NCBI RefSeq assembly: GCF_000701705.1
Contig: NZ_JNJP01000083.1
Span: 1-15,157, forward strand
Source of the DNA: Bilophila wadsworthia ATCC 49260
GTDB taxonomy: Bacteria; Desulfobacterota; Desulfovibrionia; Desulfovibrionales; Desulfovibrionaceae
Length of the DNA: 15,157 nt
Reading direction: 5' to 3'
The notes under the pieces are model-generated. The model was not told the origin of the DNA. It ran no database searches and saw only the letters and a program-made list of their open reading frames with translations. How positions within the stretch are numbered: the stretch's first letter is position 1; each line of letters starts with the position of its first letter. This document shows, piece by piece, positions 1 to 6,186 of this stretch. A program made the translations under genes and the position numbers.

Positions 1-56
1 AACTTTTCTGAAGAAAAGCTTTTCCCTCCCCTCCCCAAACCCCACCCCTCTCCCTC
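1..56. repeat. Hairpin-type intergenic element, cut by the window edge
   Basis: The window opens inside a stem-loop: CTTTTC (3-8) pairs with GAAAAG (13-18) around a TGAA loop. A C-rich tail follows (about 19-56). The same loop (TGAA) and pyrimidine-rich tail recur in the hairpin at 234-294, and a similar TTTTCTCCCC tail follows the hairpin at 2334-2413. It is therefore probably the right half of an intergenic hairpin whose left arm lies outside the window, most likely downstream of narG. A role as terminator, attenuator or mRNA-processing structure is inference. Confidence 0.45.
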
Positions 57-233
57 CTAAGACGTTTGTGTTTATCGAATCCCTGTTTGCAGGGAGTGCG
101 GGAACAGTGTTGAAGGAAGAAGGAAAACGGCATCAAGAGTGCTGAGGAAATACGTTTTTCCGAAGACGCGGATCAACAAGCGAACAGTGGCGGGAAAGCT
201 TCGGTGTCCCCTCCCCATCAGTCGAAAGTCTTT
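57..233. other. Non-coding spacer upstream of narH
   Basis: No credible gene starts or ends here; the long open frames across it are shadows of narH or lack ribosome sites. The one local structure seen is a small hairpin, CCCTG (81-85) pairing with CAGGG (90-94) around TTTG. No narG stop or C-terminus is recognisable, so the narG-narH spacer, if narG is next, is more than 300 bp. That is long for a nar operon, where these genes are usually nearly adjacent. Confidence 0.5.
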
Positions 234-294
234 GGGGAGGGGGCCGGGGGAGGAGCTTTCTGAAGAAAGGTCTCTCCCCCGGCGCTTTCTCCCC
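234..294 (+). terminator. Strong G/C-rich stem-loop before narH (attenuator or processing site)
   Basis: CCGGGGGAG at 244-252 and its continuation to 260 pair with the arm ending CTCCCCCGG (274-282), with the tip CTTTC TGAA GAAAG (256-268). The stem is about 17 bp with small mismatches. GGGGA (234-238) and TCCCC (289-293) can extend it. It lies 17 bp before the narH start and is followed by TTAAAA rather than a T-run, so a classical terminator is doubtful. An attenuator, an mRNA stabiliser that changes narG:narH stoichiometry, or an intergenic repeat are alternatives. Confidence 0.5.
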
Positions 295-310
295 TTAAAA
301 GGATGTGCGT

Positions 311-1780
311 ATGAATATCAAGGTGCAAATGGGCATGGTGCTGAACTTGGACAAGTGCCTCGCGTGCCACACGTGCAGCATCCCGTGCAAGAACGCGTGG
401 ACCACGGCCCCCGGCACGGAATACATGTGGTTCAACAACGTGGAAACCAAGCCCGGCGTGGGCTATCCCAAAGAATGGGAAAATCAGGACCGTTACAAGG
501 GCGGCTGGGAAATCAGGGACGGCAAGCTCCATCTGCGGGCGGGCGGCAAGACCGACAAGTTGGCAAATATTTTTGCGAACCCGGATCTGCCGGCCCTCGA
601 CGACTACTATGAGCCGTGGAAATACGATTATGAACGGCTGACAGACAGCCCGGCTTCGCGGCATCAGCCCGTGGCCCGTCCCTATTCGGCGGTCACGGGA
701 AAGGCGTTCAACCCGCAGTGGGGCAGCAACTGGGAGGACGACCTCGGCGGCGCGCCCGTCACCGGGCTTTCCGACCGCAACTTCGCGGGGCTCGAAGCCA
801 AGGCCTATCTTGATTTCAAGAACGTGTTCATGATGCACCTGCCGCGCCTGTGCGAGCACTGCCTGAATCCCGCGTGCGTGGCGTCCTGTCCGTCCGGGGC
901 CATGTACAAGCGCGACGAAGACGGGATCGTGCTGGTGGACCAGTCCCGTTGCCGCGGGTGGCGCTACTGCGTATCGGGGTGCCCGTACAAGAAGGTGTAC
1001 TTCAACTGGAAGACGCACCGTTCGGAAAAGTGTCTGTTCTGCTATCCGCGCATCGAAGCGGGCGAGCCGACCTTGTGTGCGCACAGCTGCGTGGGCCGCA
1101 TCCGGTACGTGGGCGTCATGCTGTACGATGCCGACCGGGTGCGCGAGGCCGCCTCGCACCCCCAGCCGCAGGGCTTGTATCAGTCACAGCTTGAGGTGTT
1201 CCTCAATCCCAACGATCCCGCCGTCTGCCGCGAAGCCGAACGCAAGGGCATTTCGTGGCATGTCATGGAAGCGGCCCGGCGTTCTCCTATCCGCAAACTG
1301 GTGGTGGATTGGAAGTTGGCCCTGCCGCTGCATCCCGAATTTCGGACCTTGCCGATGGTGTGGTACGTGCCGCCGACCAGCCCGCTCGTCTCGGGCGGCG
1401 TCGAAGACGCCAAGGGACTTGACCGGATGCGGATCCCCGTCCGCTACCTCGCCAACCTGTTGGCGGCGGGCGATGAGGAGCCGGTGCGCTCGGCGCTTTC
1501 CCGTCTGCTCGCCATGCGCCGCCACATGCGGGACGGTCAATTCCAGTCCACGGCTTCCGCGCCGTTCCCGTCCCTGCGCGCGCATCCCGATACGTCGGGA
1601 GTATTGGCCGATGCCGGTCTGACGCCGGAACAGGCTGCCGAGATGTATCATCTTCTTGCCATTGCCCGCTATGAGGACCGGTTTGTGGTTCCGAGCTCGG
1701 GACGTGAAAACCGCGATGATGTCTGGGCCATGAAAGGCTCGGAAGGGCTGGCGCAGGGTGAAATGGAGGAAAGGCCATGA
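311..1780 (+). CDS. narH: Respiratory nitrate reductase beta subunit NarH
   Basis: NarH carries electrons from the NarI haems to the molybdenum subunit NarG through four iron-sulfur clusters, at the cytoplasmic face of the membrane. The 489-residue product closely follows the known NarH pattern. Cysteine groups are C16/C19/C22/C26, C181/C184/C189/C193, C214/C220/C224 with W217 replacing a cysteine (the NarH hallmark of the [3Fe-4S] site), and C241/C244/C256/C260. Other NarH blocks are FNNVETKPG, NWEDDLGG, LALPLHPE and RTLPMVWYVPP. ATG 311 is chosen because AAGGA (299-303) sits 7 bp upstream; an in-frame GTG at 305 would overlap that site. It is slightly shorter than the roughly 510-residue enterobacterial protein, lacking its C-terminal extension. 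Its stop overlaps the narJ start. Confidence 0.97.
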   Translation: MNIKVQMGMVLNLDKCLACHTCSIPCKNAWTTAPGTEYMWFNNVETKPGVGYPKEWENQDRYKGGWEIRDGKLHLRAGGKTDKLANIFANPDLPALDDYYEPWKYDYERLTDSPASRHQPVARPYSAVTGKAFNPQWGSNWEDDLGGAPVTGLSDRNFAGLEAKAYLDFKNVFMMHLPRLCEHCLNPACVASCPSGAMYKRDEDGIVLVDQSRCRGWRYCVSGCPYKKVYFNWKTHRSEKCLFCYPRIEAGEPTLCAHSCVGRIRYVGVMLYDADRVREAASHPQPQGLYQSQLEVFLNPNDPAVCREAERKGISWHVMEAARRSPIRKLVVDWKLALPLHPEFRTLPMVWYVPPTSPLVSGGVEDAKGLDRMRIPVRYLANLLAAGDEEPVRSALSRLLAMRRHMRDGQFQSTASAPFPSLRAHPDTSGVLADAGLTPEQAAEMYHLLAIARYEDRFVVPSSGRENRDDVWAMKGSEGLAQGEMEERP

Positions 1781-2334
1781 ACGATTCCGATCGTCAGCTT
1801 CTGCTCGCCGTGTCGGGGCTGCTGCATTACCCCGAGGACGATTTTTTCGTTCAGGCGCGCTCGTTTGAGGAACTGTGCGATTTGCTGTCCGTGGTCCGGG
1901 CGTGCCCGCTGCGGGAGTTCATCCGGTCGGCCCGCTCGAAAGGCCTTTCCAGATTGCGCGAAGAGCACGTCGCCATTTTCGACATGGACAGCAAGTGCAG
2001 TCTGTCCCTTGCATGGCACCGCTACGGGGACGATCCCCGGCTTGGGCGCGCGCTGGCGGGCCTGAACGAATTGTACCGCGACGCGGGCTTTGAGCCCGTA
2101 CAAGGCTTGCTGCCGGATTATCTGCCGCTGGTGCTCGAGTTCTTCGCGGCCGCGCCTGACTGGGCTCGGGTGGTGCTGCTCGACGGGTTCGGCAAGGAAC
2201 TTATCGGCATTTATGCCGCGCTTGAGGCCCGGCATCCCGACAGTTCCTATGTCTCTCTGTTCCGGCCGATCGTCGCGGTTCTCGGCCTTGTCCCGGATCA
2301 ACGCCTTCCCGCGAAGCGTTTGGAGCAAGTTTAG
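1777..2334 (+). CDS. narJ: Nitrate reductase maturation chaperone NarJ
   Basis: NarJ is a cytoplasmic chaperone of the TorD/DmsD/NarJ group. It binds apo-NarG and is needed for molybdenum cofactor insertion and membrane attachment, and is not part of the final enzyme. The 185-residue product has the family's all-helical look and the DYLPLVLEFFA block near residue 110, matching the NarJ DxLPxxLEF signature. The start ATG overlaps the narH TGA (ATGA), and GGAGG (1765-1769) lies 7 bp upstream, so translation is probably coupled. It is somewhat shorter than the 236-residue E. coli protein. Position between narH and narI is the standard nar order. It is followed at once by a hairpin and a 272-bp gap before narI. 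Confidence 0.93.
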   Translation: MNDSDRQLLLAVSGLLHYPEDDFFVQARSFEELCDLLSVVRACPLREFIRSARSKGLSRLREEHVAIFDMDSKCSLSLAWHRYGDDPRLGRALAGLNELYRDAGFEPVQGLLPDYLPLVLEFFAAAPDWARVVLLDGFGKELIGIYAALEARHPDSSYVSLFRPIVAVLGLVPDQRLPAKRLEQV

Positions 2335-2417
2335 GTGGAGAGAGGGTATCGGGGGAAGAGGAGGAAACGTTTTTGAGCGTAGGGCTCGCCCGCGCGGTTT
2401 CCCTCTCTCCACCTTTT
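2334..2417 (+). terminator. Long stem-loop with T-run after narJ
   Basis: A perfect 13-bp inverted repeat, GGTGGAGAGAGGG (2334-2346) and CCCTCTCTCCACC (2401-2413), starts on the last base of the narJ stop and is followed by TTTT (2414-2417). The 54-bp interior can fold further (GGAAAC with GTTTCC; GAGC with GCTC). It is built like an intrinsic terminator with a large branched head and resembles the hairpin before narH. Because narI lies downstream in the same direction, partial termination or an mRNA processing point is more likely than a full stop. Confidence 0.55.
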
Positions 2418-2476
2418 CTCCCCAAAGTTTCTGGCTGATGGGGGAATTGCGGAGGCTCGTTCCGGTTACAGCCGTT

Positions 2477-2501
2477 CCAATATATTTCGCAATATATTTG
2501 G
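2477..2501. promoter_or_regulatory. Tandem AT-rich repeat in the narJ-narI gap, possible operator
   Basis: CAATATATTT occurs twice, at 2478-2487 and 2490-2499, with a 12-bp period. Because AATATATT is its own reverse complement, the unit also reads as a near-palindrome flanked by CCAA and TTTGG. It stands out as an AT-rich island in G/C-rich DNA about 105 bp before narI. A dimeric repressor or activator site, or a TATATT -10 region of an internal narI promoter, are both possible. I cannot name the regulator. Confidence 0.35.
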
Positions 2502-2547
2502 ATAGAGAGGAGTTGTAGAGTCATTTCCCATCGGTCGGAAAGCATTC

Positions 2548-2588
2548 CCTCCGGGCGGGTATGGGCGATGGTCCCATACGCCGGGAGG
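2548..2588 (+). promoter_or_regulatory. Hairpin just upstream of the narI ribosome site
   Basis: TATGGG (2560-2565) pairs with CCCATA (2573-2578) around a 7-nt loop. With small bulges the stem continues outwards through CCTCCGGGC (2548-2556) and GCCGGGAGG (2580-2588). The structure ends 7 bp before the narI Shine-Dalgarno AAGGAG (2596-2601). It could protect a processed 5' end or modulate narI translation; this role is inference. Confidence 0.4.
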
Positions 2589-2606
2589 CATTCTTAAGGA
2601 GCTCAT

Positions 2607-3269
2607 ATGCACTTTTTCTTTGCGTACTATCCATACATCTGCATAACGTTGTTGCTGGCGGGGCTGGCGTTCCGGTACGTGACGGATCCGGGCGACTGGA
2701 ACGCGCGTTCCAGCGAGATTTTTGAGAAGACATGGTTGCGCCGGGGATCAATCATTTTCCACTATGCGATCATCTTGTCTTTCTTTGGGCATATTGTGGG
2801 CCTGCTCACGCCCGATAGCGTAATGCACGCCCTGCGGATCTCCATGGAAGCCCATACCGTGGTTGCCGTGGGCATGGGTATGATTCTGGCTCCGCTGGTT
2901 GTGGTGGGCCTCGGCATCCTGCTGTGGCGGAGAATCACGAACGAGCATGTCTGGGCCACGACCGTTCCTATGGACGTGCTGGTGGTGCTGCTCATTCTGA
3001 TCAACGGCTGTACCGGGTTTTATCAGGCGTATGTGGCGCATTTTCCGGTATTTGTGACCGTTGGACCGTGGCTGAGGAGCCTTGTCGTCTTCCGGCCTGA
3101 TGTGGTTCTGATGGAAACGGTGCCGCTGTTCCTGCAAATCCATGTGGTGAGCGCGTTTACGTTGTTCGCGCTGATTCCGTTCAGCAGATTGGTGCACATC
3201 TTCAGCGTGCCGGTCACATACGCGCTGCGTCCGTTCCAGATCTATCGGAGGCGGTATGCCGGACTTTAA
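2607..3269 (+). CDS. narI: Respiratory nitrate reductase gamma subunit NarI (cytochrome b)
   Basis: NarI is the membrane anchor that oxidises quinol and passes electrons through two b-type haems to NarH. The 220-residue product has five hydrophobic segments, as in known NarI. The likely haem ligands are all present: H52 and H62 in the FHYAIILSFFGH helix, and H179 and H197 in the helices carrying LQIHVVS and FSRLVHIFSVPV. The start of the protein (YPYI, then FRYVTDPGDW) matches the usual NarI N-terminus. AAGGAG (2596-2601) lies 5 bp before the ATG. Unlike most nar operons it is separated from narJ by 272 bp with hairpins and an AT-rich repeat, so its level may be set separately. Its end overlaps the next gene by 14 bp. 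Confidence 0.95.
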   Translation: MHFFFAYYPYICITLLLAGLAFRYVTDPGDWNARSSEIFEKTWLRRGSIIFHYAIILSFFGHIVGLLTPDSVMHALRISMEAHTVVAVGMGMILAPLVVVGLGILLWRRITNEHVWATTVPMDVLVVLLILINGCTGFYQAYVAHFPVFVTVGPWLRSLVVFRPDVVLMETVPLFLQIHVVSAFTLFALIPFSRLVHIFSVPVTYALRPFQIYRRRYAGL

Positions 3270-4326
3270 GAACACTGTCGGCGGGCGTTTTTTGACCATG
3301 CTGGAAGCGCAGGCCCCCGCCAACTTCGCAATGGTCATGTCCACGGGCATCGTGTCCGTGGCCCTGCACCTGCTGGATTATCCCATCGGCGCACGTCTGC
3401 TGTTTTGGCTCAACGCGGCGCTGTGCGTGGGGCTGGCGATCCTGTACATCATACGGCTGTTCGTGTTTCCGAAACGGTTCGTCCAAGATTTCAGGAGCCA
3501 CGGCGCGGGGCCGGGCTTCCTGACGGTGGTGGCGGGCATATGCATTCTGGGCAACCAGTTTGTGCTGCTCGGCAAAGATCCGGCTATGGGCGAGGCGCTG
3601 TTCTGGATAGGGAGCGTCCTGTGGATCGTGATTTTGTGGGGCGTGTTCTACTTCGTGTTCTCCGACGAACCCAAGCCGCCGCTGGAAAAAGGCATTAACG
3701 GCGCGTGGCTGGTCGCCACCGTGAGCACGCAGGCCATTGTGATCCTCGGCTGTATCCTCATCGATCATATGCCGTGGGACAAGGAAATCGCCTTCTTTGC
3801 GTTCACGGCGCTGTTTCTGCTTGGATTCATGTTGTACTTGTTCGTGATCACGATGATTTTTTACCGGTTTGCGTTCAAGGAGCTGGAACCGGCGCAGCTC
3901 AGCCCGACCTACTGGATCAACGCCGGGGCCGTGGCGATTACGACGCTGGCGGGCGCGGAACTGTTGTCGCATCCGGGCGCATCGCCGCTGTTGATGGAGT
4001 TTTTTCCGTTCATCAAAGGGCTGACGCTCATGGCGTGGGCCACGGCGACCTTCTGGATCCCGATGCTTTTTCTGCTCGGGTTCTGGCGGCACAGCGTGAA
4101 GCAATACCCGGCGGCCTACACCCCGGAATACTGGGGCATGGTGTTCCCATTGGGGATGTACACCGCATGTACGGCCATGCTGGCGAAGTCCCTGAATCTG
4201 GAATTCCTGTTGCCGTTGCCGGAAGTCTTCGTGTACGTGGCGCTGGGGGCGTGGACGGTGGTTTTCTGTGGTATGGTCATCACAAGGCTGGTAATGCTCC
4301 TGAGGGGGGATTGCCCGACGGCATAG
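3256..4326 (+). CDS. TDT-family (SLAC1/TehA-type) membrane channel or transporter
   Basis: The 356-residue protein is almost entirely hydrophobic, with about ten membrane segments. It has features of the tellurite-resistance/dicarboxylate transporter (TDT) family: an N-terminal block with NFAMVMSTGIVS, a middle block FFAFTALFLLGFMLYLF, and a C-terminal block WGMVFPLGMYTACTAML. The family includes E. coli TehA, yeast malate permease and the plant guard-cell anion channel SLAC1, which conducts nitrate and chloride. The ATG overlaps narI by 14 bp and has GGAGG (3247-3251) 4 bp upstream, so it is co-transcribed and probably translationally coupled with the nitrate reductase. That placement suggests nitrate, nitrite or another anion as substrate, perhaps in place of NarK, which is not visible here. 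The substrate is inference; no residue seen settles it. Confidence 0.85.
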   Translation: MPDFKNTVGGRFLTMLEAQAPANFAMVMSTGIVSVALHLLDYPIGARLLFWLNAALCVGLAILYIIRLFVFPKRFVQDFRSHGAGPGFLTVVAGICILGNQFVLLGKDPAMGEALFWIGSVLWIVILWGVFYFVFSDEPKPPLEKGINGAWLVATVSTQAIVILGCILIDHMPWDKEIAFFAFTALFLLGFMLYLFVITMIFYRFAFKELEPAQLSPTYWINAGAVAITTLAGAELLSHPGASPLLMEFFPFIKGLTLMAWATATFWIPMLFLLGFWRHSVKQYPAAYTPEYWGMVFPLGMYTACTAMLAKSLNLEFLLPLPEVFVYVALGAWTVVFCGMVITRLVMLLRGDCPTA

Positions 4327-4333
4327 CCCCAAT

Positions 4334-4369
4334 GGGGAGGCGCCGAACGAGGCGGTGGTCCTCCCTTTT
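4334..4369 (+). terminator. Terminator of the nar operon
   Basis: GGGGAGG (4334-4340) pairs with CCTCCC (4360-4365) with an inner CGCC/GGCG stem (4341-4344 with 4351-4354), followed by TTTT (4366-4369). It lies 8 bp after the stop of the channel gene, so it is the likely 3' end of the nar transcript. Confidence 0.6.
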
Positions 4370-4404
4370 CCATAAAAAAAGAATGTTAATTAGGAATTTC
4401 AACA

Positions 4405-4422
4405 TGTAACATTAATGTTACA
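4405..4422. promoter_or_regulatory. Perfect 18-bp palindrome, candidate operator
   Basis: TGTAACATTAATGTTACA is fully symmetric and AT-rich. The TGTAAC-N6-GTTACA layout is what a dimeric helix-turn-helix regulator (for example CRP/FNR-like) would bind. A partial copy, AATGTTAAT, lies at 4382-4390. No gene start follows on either strand within several hundred bases, so its target is unclear. It could instead be a small hairpin in the nar 3' region. Confidence 0.4.
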
Positions 4423-4500
4423 CCAAAATATGTGGTGCAGACGGCAAAAGGTGTCTTCCCGAGATTACTGTTCCACGGAATTTCATATGTTGAATCACCA

Positions 4501-4543
4501 AAAAACTCCACCTTCCGATTCATGCCGGAAGGTGGAGTTTTTT
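4501..4543. terminator. Strong bidirectional rho-independent terminator
   Basis: CTCCACCTTCCG (4506-4517) pairs perfectly with CGGAAGGTGGAG (4526-4537) around an 8-nt loop. It is flanked by AAAAA (4501-4505) and TTTTTT (4538-4543), so it gives a 12-bp G/C-rich stem plus a T-run on both strands. On the plus strand it backs up the nar terminator. On the minus strand it is the probable stop for the CRISPR array 1 transcript, whose last repeat ends at 4754. Confidence 0.85.
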
Positions 4544-4753
4544 GGTTTCTTCAGTCCGACTTCTTTGCCACAAATCGAATCTCGTCTCGATGTTCCGGGA
4601 GCCACCTGCACTTATGCAGGCACCACCACGACGTGATGATAAACCGACCATCCGCTTTCGCCTTTCTATCGGGATGAGCACCGGACAAATCACAATCAAG
4701 CGAGCAGAGCATCAACGCCTGATTACGTTCACCGTGTGGACAGCGAAACTTTT
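4544..4753. other. Non-coding stretch between terminator and CRISPR array 1
   Basis: No supported gene lies here; open frames on both strands run into CRISPR repeats and lack ribosome sites. A small hairpin, CCTGCA (4605-4610) with TGCAGG (4615-4620), is the only local structure seen. It would form the trailer of the array 1 precursor RNA. A TAAACCG match to the repeat near 4640 is too short to count as a decayed repeat. Confidence 0.5.
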
Positions 4754-5141
4754 CCTCTAAACCGCCTACACGGCGGATAACACCGTGCGGAACTGCGCCA
4801 GCAGCATCCCCTTCTTCTAAACCGCCTACACGGCGGATAACGAGGCCGTATCCATGCTCAAGCTGCTCATACACTTCTAAACCGCCTACACGGCGGATAA
4901 CTTCATCATTGGTATGTGCCGTTGCGCCTCATCCTTCTAAACCGCCTACACGGCGGATAACCGATGTTGCGGAACTCGCTCTTCATGCCGATCCTTCTAA
5001 ACCGCCTACACGGCGGATAACGCATTTCGGATGCCGCTGCTCAATTCGGTCAACTTCTAAACCGCCTACACGGCGGATAACACTCACCTGGCAATCTATG
5101 AGGGTCGTTTATACTTCTAAACCGCCTACACGGCGGATAAC
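4754..5141 (-). CRISPR. CRISPR array 1, type I-F: 7 repeats, 6 spacers
   Basis: Repeats of 28 bp start at 4754, 4814, 4874, 4934, 4994, 5054 and 5114, separated by six 32-bp spacers (exact 60-bp period). In crRNA orientation (minus strand) the repeat begins GTTATCC, folds as CCGCC/GGCGG around GTGTA, and ends TTTAGAAG. This matches the type I-F plan, in which Cas6f cuts after the stem to leave an 8-nt 5' handle, here UUUAGAAG. Six repeats are identical. The one at 4754-4781 carries a single change (end GAGG for GAAG in crRNA sense), as expected for the leader-distal end. That fixes the leader on the cas1 side and transcription leftwards. No plasmid or phage source of the spacers can be named without a search. 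Confidence 0.98.
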
Positions 5142-5238
5142 TAGAGTTTTTGAAAACAATATACTTATTTTTCAGCAGACTGTATTTCAAATCCTTCTGA
5201 AGGTTTCGTTTTGGTGAGCTAGATGTAACACATTTATA
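5142..5238 (-). promoter_or_regulatory. Leader of CRISPR array 1
   Basis: This 97-bp AT-rich stretch fills the gap between the cas1 stop and the first repeat of array 1. Read on the minus strand, its last 32 bases (5173 down to 5142) contain GAAA, ATAA and ATATTGT and end CTCTA directly at the repeat. The leader of array 2 carries the same elements at the same distances (22 of 32 bases identical). A TTGAAA hexamer (complement of 5185-5190) could serve as a -35 element, but no good -10 follows, so transcription may partly read through from cas1. Confidence 0.75.
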
Positions 5239-6186
5239 TCATGTGTTTTTTACACACAGGTTTTTCATGAAGTCAAAAAGAAAGTCCAAAACATCTTCCT
5301 CTTGGCAGTGCTCGATAAGGCGTTGCCGGAAATCTTTTTGTGTCTCTCCTTCTTTGGCACACTCGAAGGCCAGAGGCATGACATAACCATCCTTGACCAC
5401 ATCCGCGAGGTCAAATACCAGCGCGCCTCTTCGCGTCTTCCCGTGCAGGATGGGCATGGCGAAACTGATCCCAAGACCACAAAGCGCCACAGCGGCATAT
5501 CCATACGCGATATAGTTGCCATGATCCAGAAAGCCGTTGCAGACATCCGCTTTTGAGGTTGAACGCCGCGCGCCTTCTTCGCGAACGAATGAAAATCCAT
5601 GTCCTCGCGCCAGATCCGCATACAAACGTTTGGCCCAGCGTGCCTCCGCCAGCAAAAGCTCCTGAACATCTTTGGCCTGTTCCAGATCCGAATGGAAACG
5701 CTCCAGTACGGCATCGGACAGTACTATTCCCAGTTTTTGCAGGTAGCTGTTTTCCTGCCAGCACTCCGCCGTCATCTGCGCGCGCCGCCTGAGGAAGCAA
5801 CGGGCTTTCTCCAGTCGGCGTGCGGGGTCAAACCACATTTCCGCCCATGCCTGCATATATTCCGTCGGGCGGTACTCGCTTTGCGGCGTCATAAAAGCGA
5901 TGTCGCATACACTGAACAGCGGCGATCCTCCCGTTCCGCAAAAGCCCACCATCACGTTGGATGCCGCCATACGCCGCATAGCGGCATCCGTGATGGAAGT
6001 GCCTTTGCCCAGCAACAGGAATGCCGTGTTCCGTTCGGGAATGTTGAACATCTGCTCGAACTCACCCCCGTCCTGCGTCAGATAGACGATACGGTCATCC
6101 TGCTGCACTACCCGGGCATGTTCTAGATAAAAGACATTGGCCCGTTTGGAGAGTTGAAGCGGCCGTGGTTCGCTGTGCCTTTTCAT
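5239..6186 (-). CDS. cas1: Type I-F CRISPR adaptation integrase Cas1
   Basis: Cas1 works with Cas2 (here fused to Cas3) to cut and insert new spacers at the leader end of the array. The 315-residue protein matches I-F Cas1 throughout: SKRANVFYLEH near the N-terminus, LLLGKGTSITDAAMR, VGFCGTGGSPLF and TPQSEYRPTEY. Metal-binding residues are E181 (in LLAEARWAKRLY), H248 (in PILHGKTRRG) and D259/D262 (in VFDLADVVKDG). ATG 6186 forms an ATGA overlap with the cas6f stop, like other junctions in this operon, and is chosen here. A GTG at 6192 adds two residues and is better spaced from GGAG (complement of 6198-6201), so the start could be either. It is the last gene of the operon, whereas I-F loci usually start with cas1, and it directly precedes the leader of array 1. 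Confidence 0.96.
   Translation of the reverse strand: MKRHSEPRPLQLSKRANVFYLEHARVVQQDDRIVYLTQDGGEFEQMFNIPERNTAFLLLGKGTSITDAAMRRMAASNVMVGFCGTGGSPLFSVCDIAFMTPQSEYRPTEYMQAWAEMWFDPARRLEKARCFLRRRAQMTAECWQENSYLQKLGIVLSDAVLERFHSDLEQAKDVQELLLAEARWAKRLYADLARGHGFSFVREEGARRSTSKADVCNGFLDHGNYIAYGYAAVALCGLGISFAMPILHGKTRRGALVFDLADVVKDGYVMPLAFECAKEGETQKDFRQRLIEHCQEEDVLDFLFDFMKNLCVKNT

Noticed and set aside
218..1159. Long minus-strand frame opposite narH (and similar ones opposite the other nar and cas genes)
   Set aside because: These are shadow frames of high-GC genes with no family features.
4636..4663. Possible decayed CRISPR repeat beyond the last repeat of array 1
   Set aside because: Only TAAACCG matches, the offset is 118 bp and not a multiple of 60, and the hairpin half is absent.
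4544..4753. tRNA or other structured RNA gene next to the array
   Set aside because: Only a 6-bp hairpin is visible; no cloverleaf or known RNA motif could be drawn.
4551..4874. Minus-strand open frame of 107 codons over array 1
   Set aside because: It translates CRISPR repeats (repeated RRVGGLEE) and trailer sequence; not a gene.
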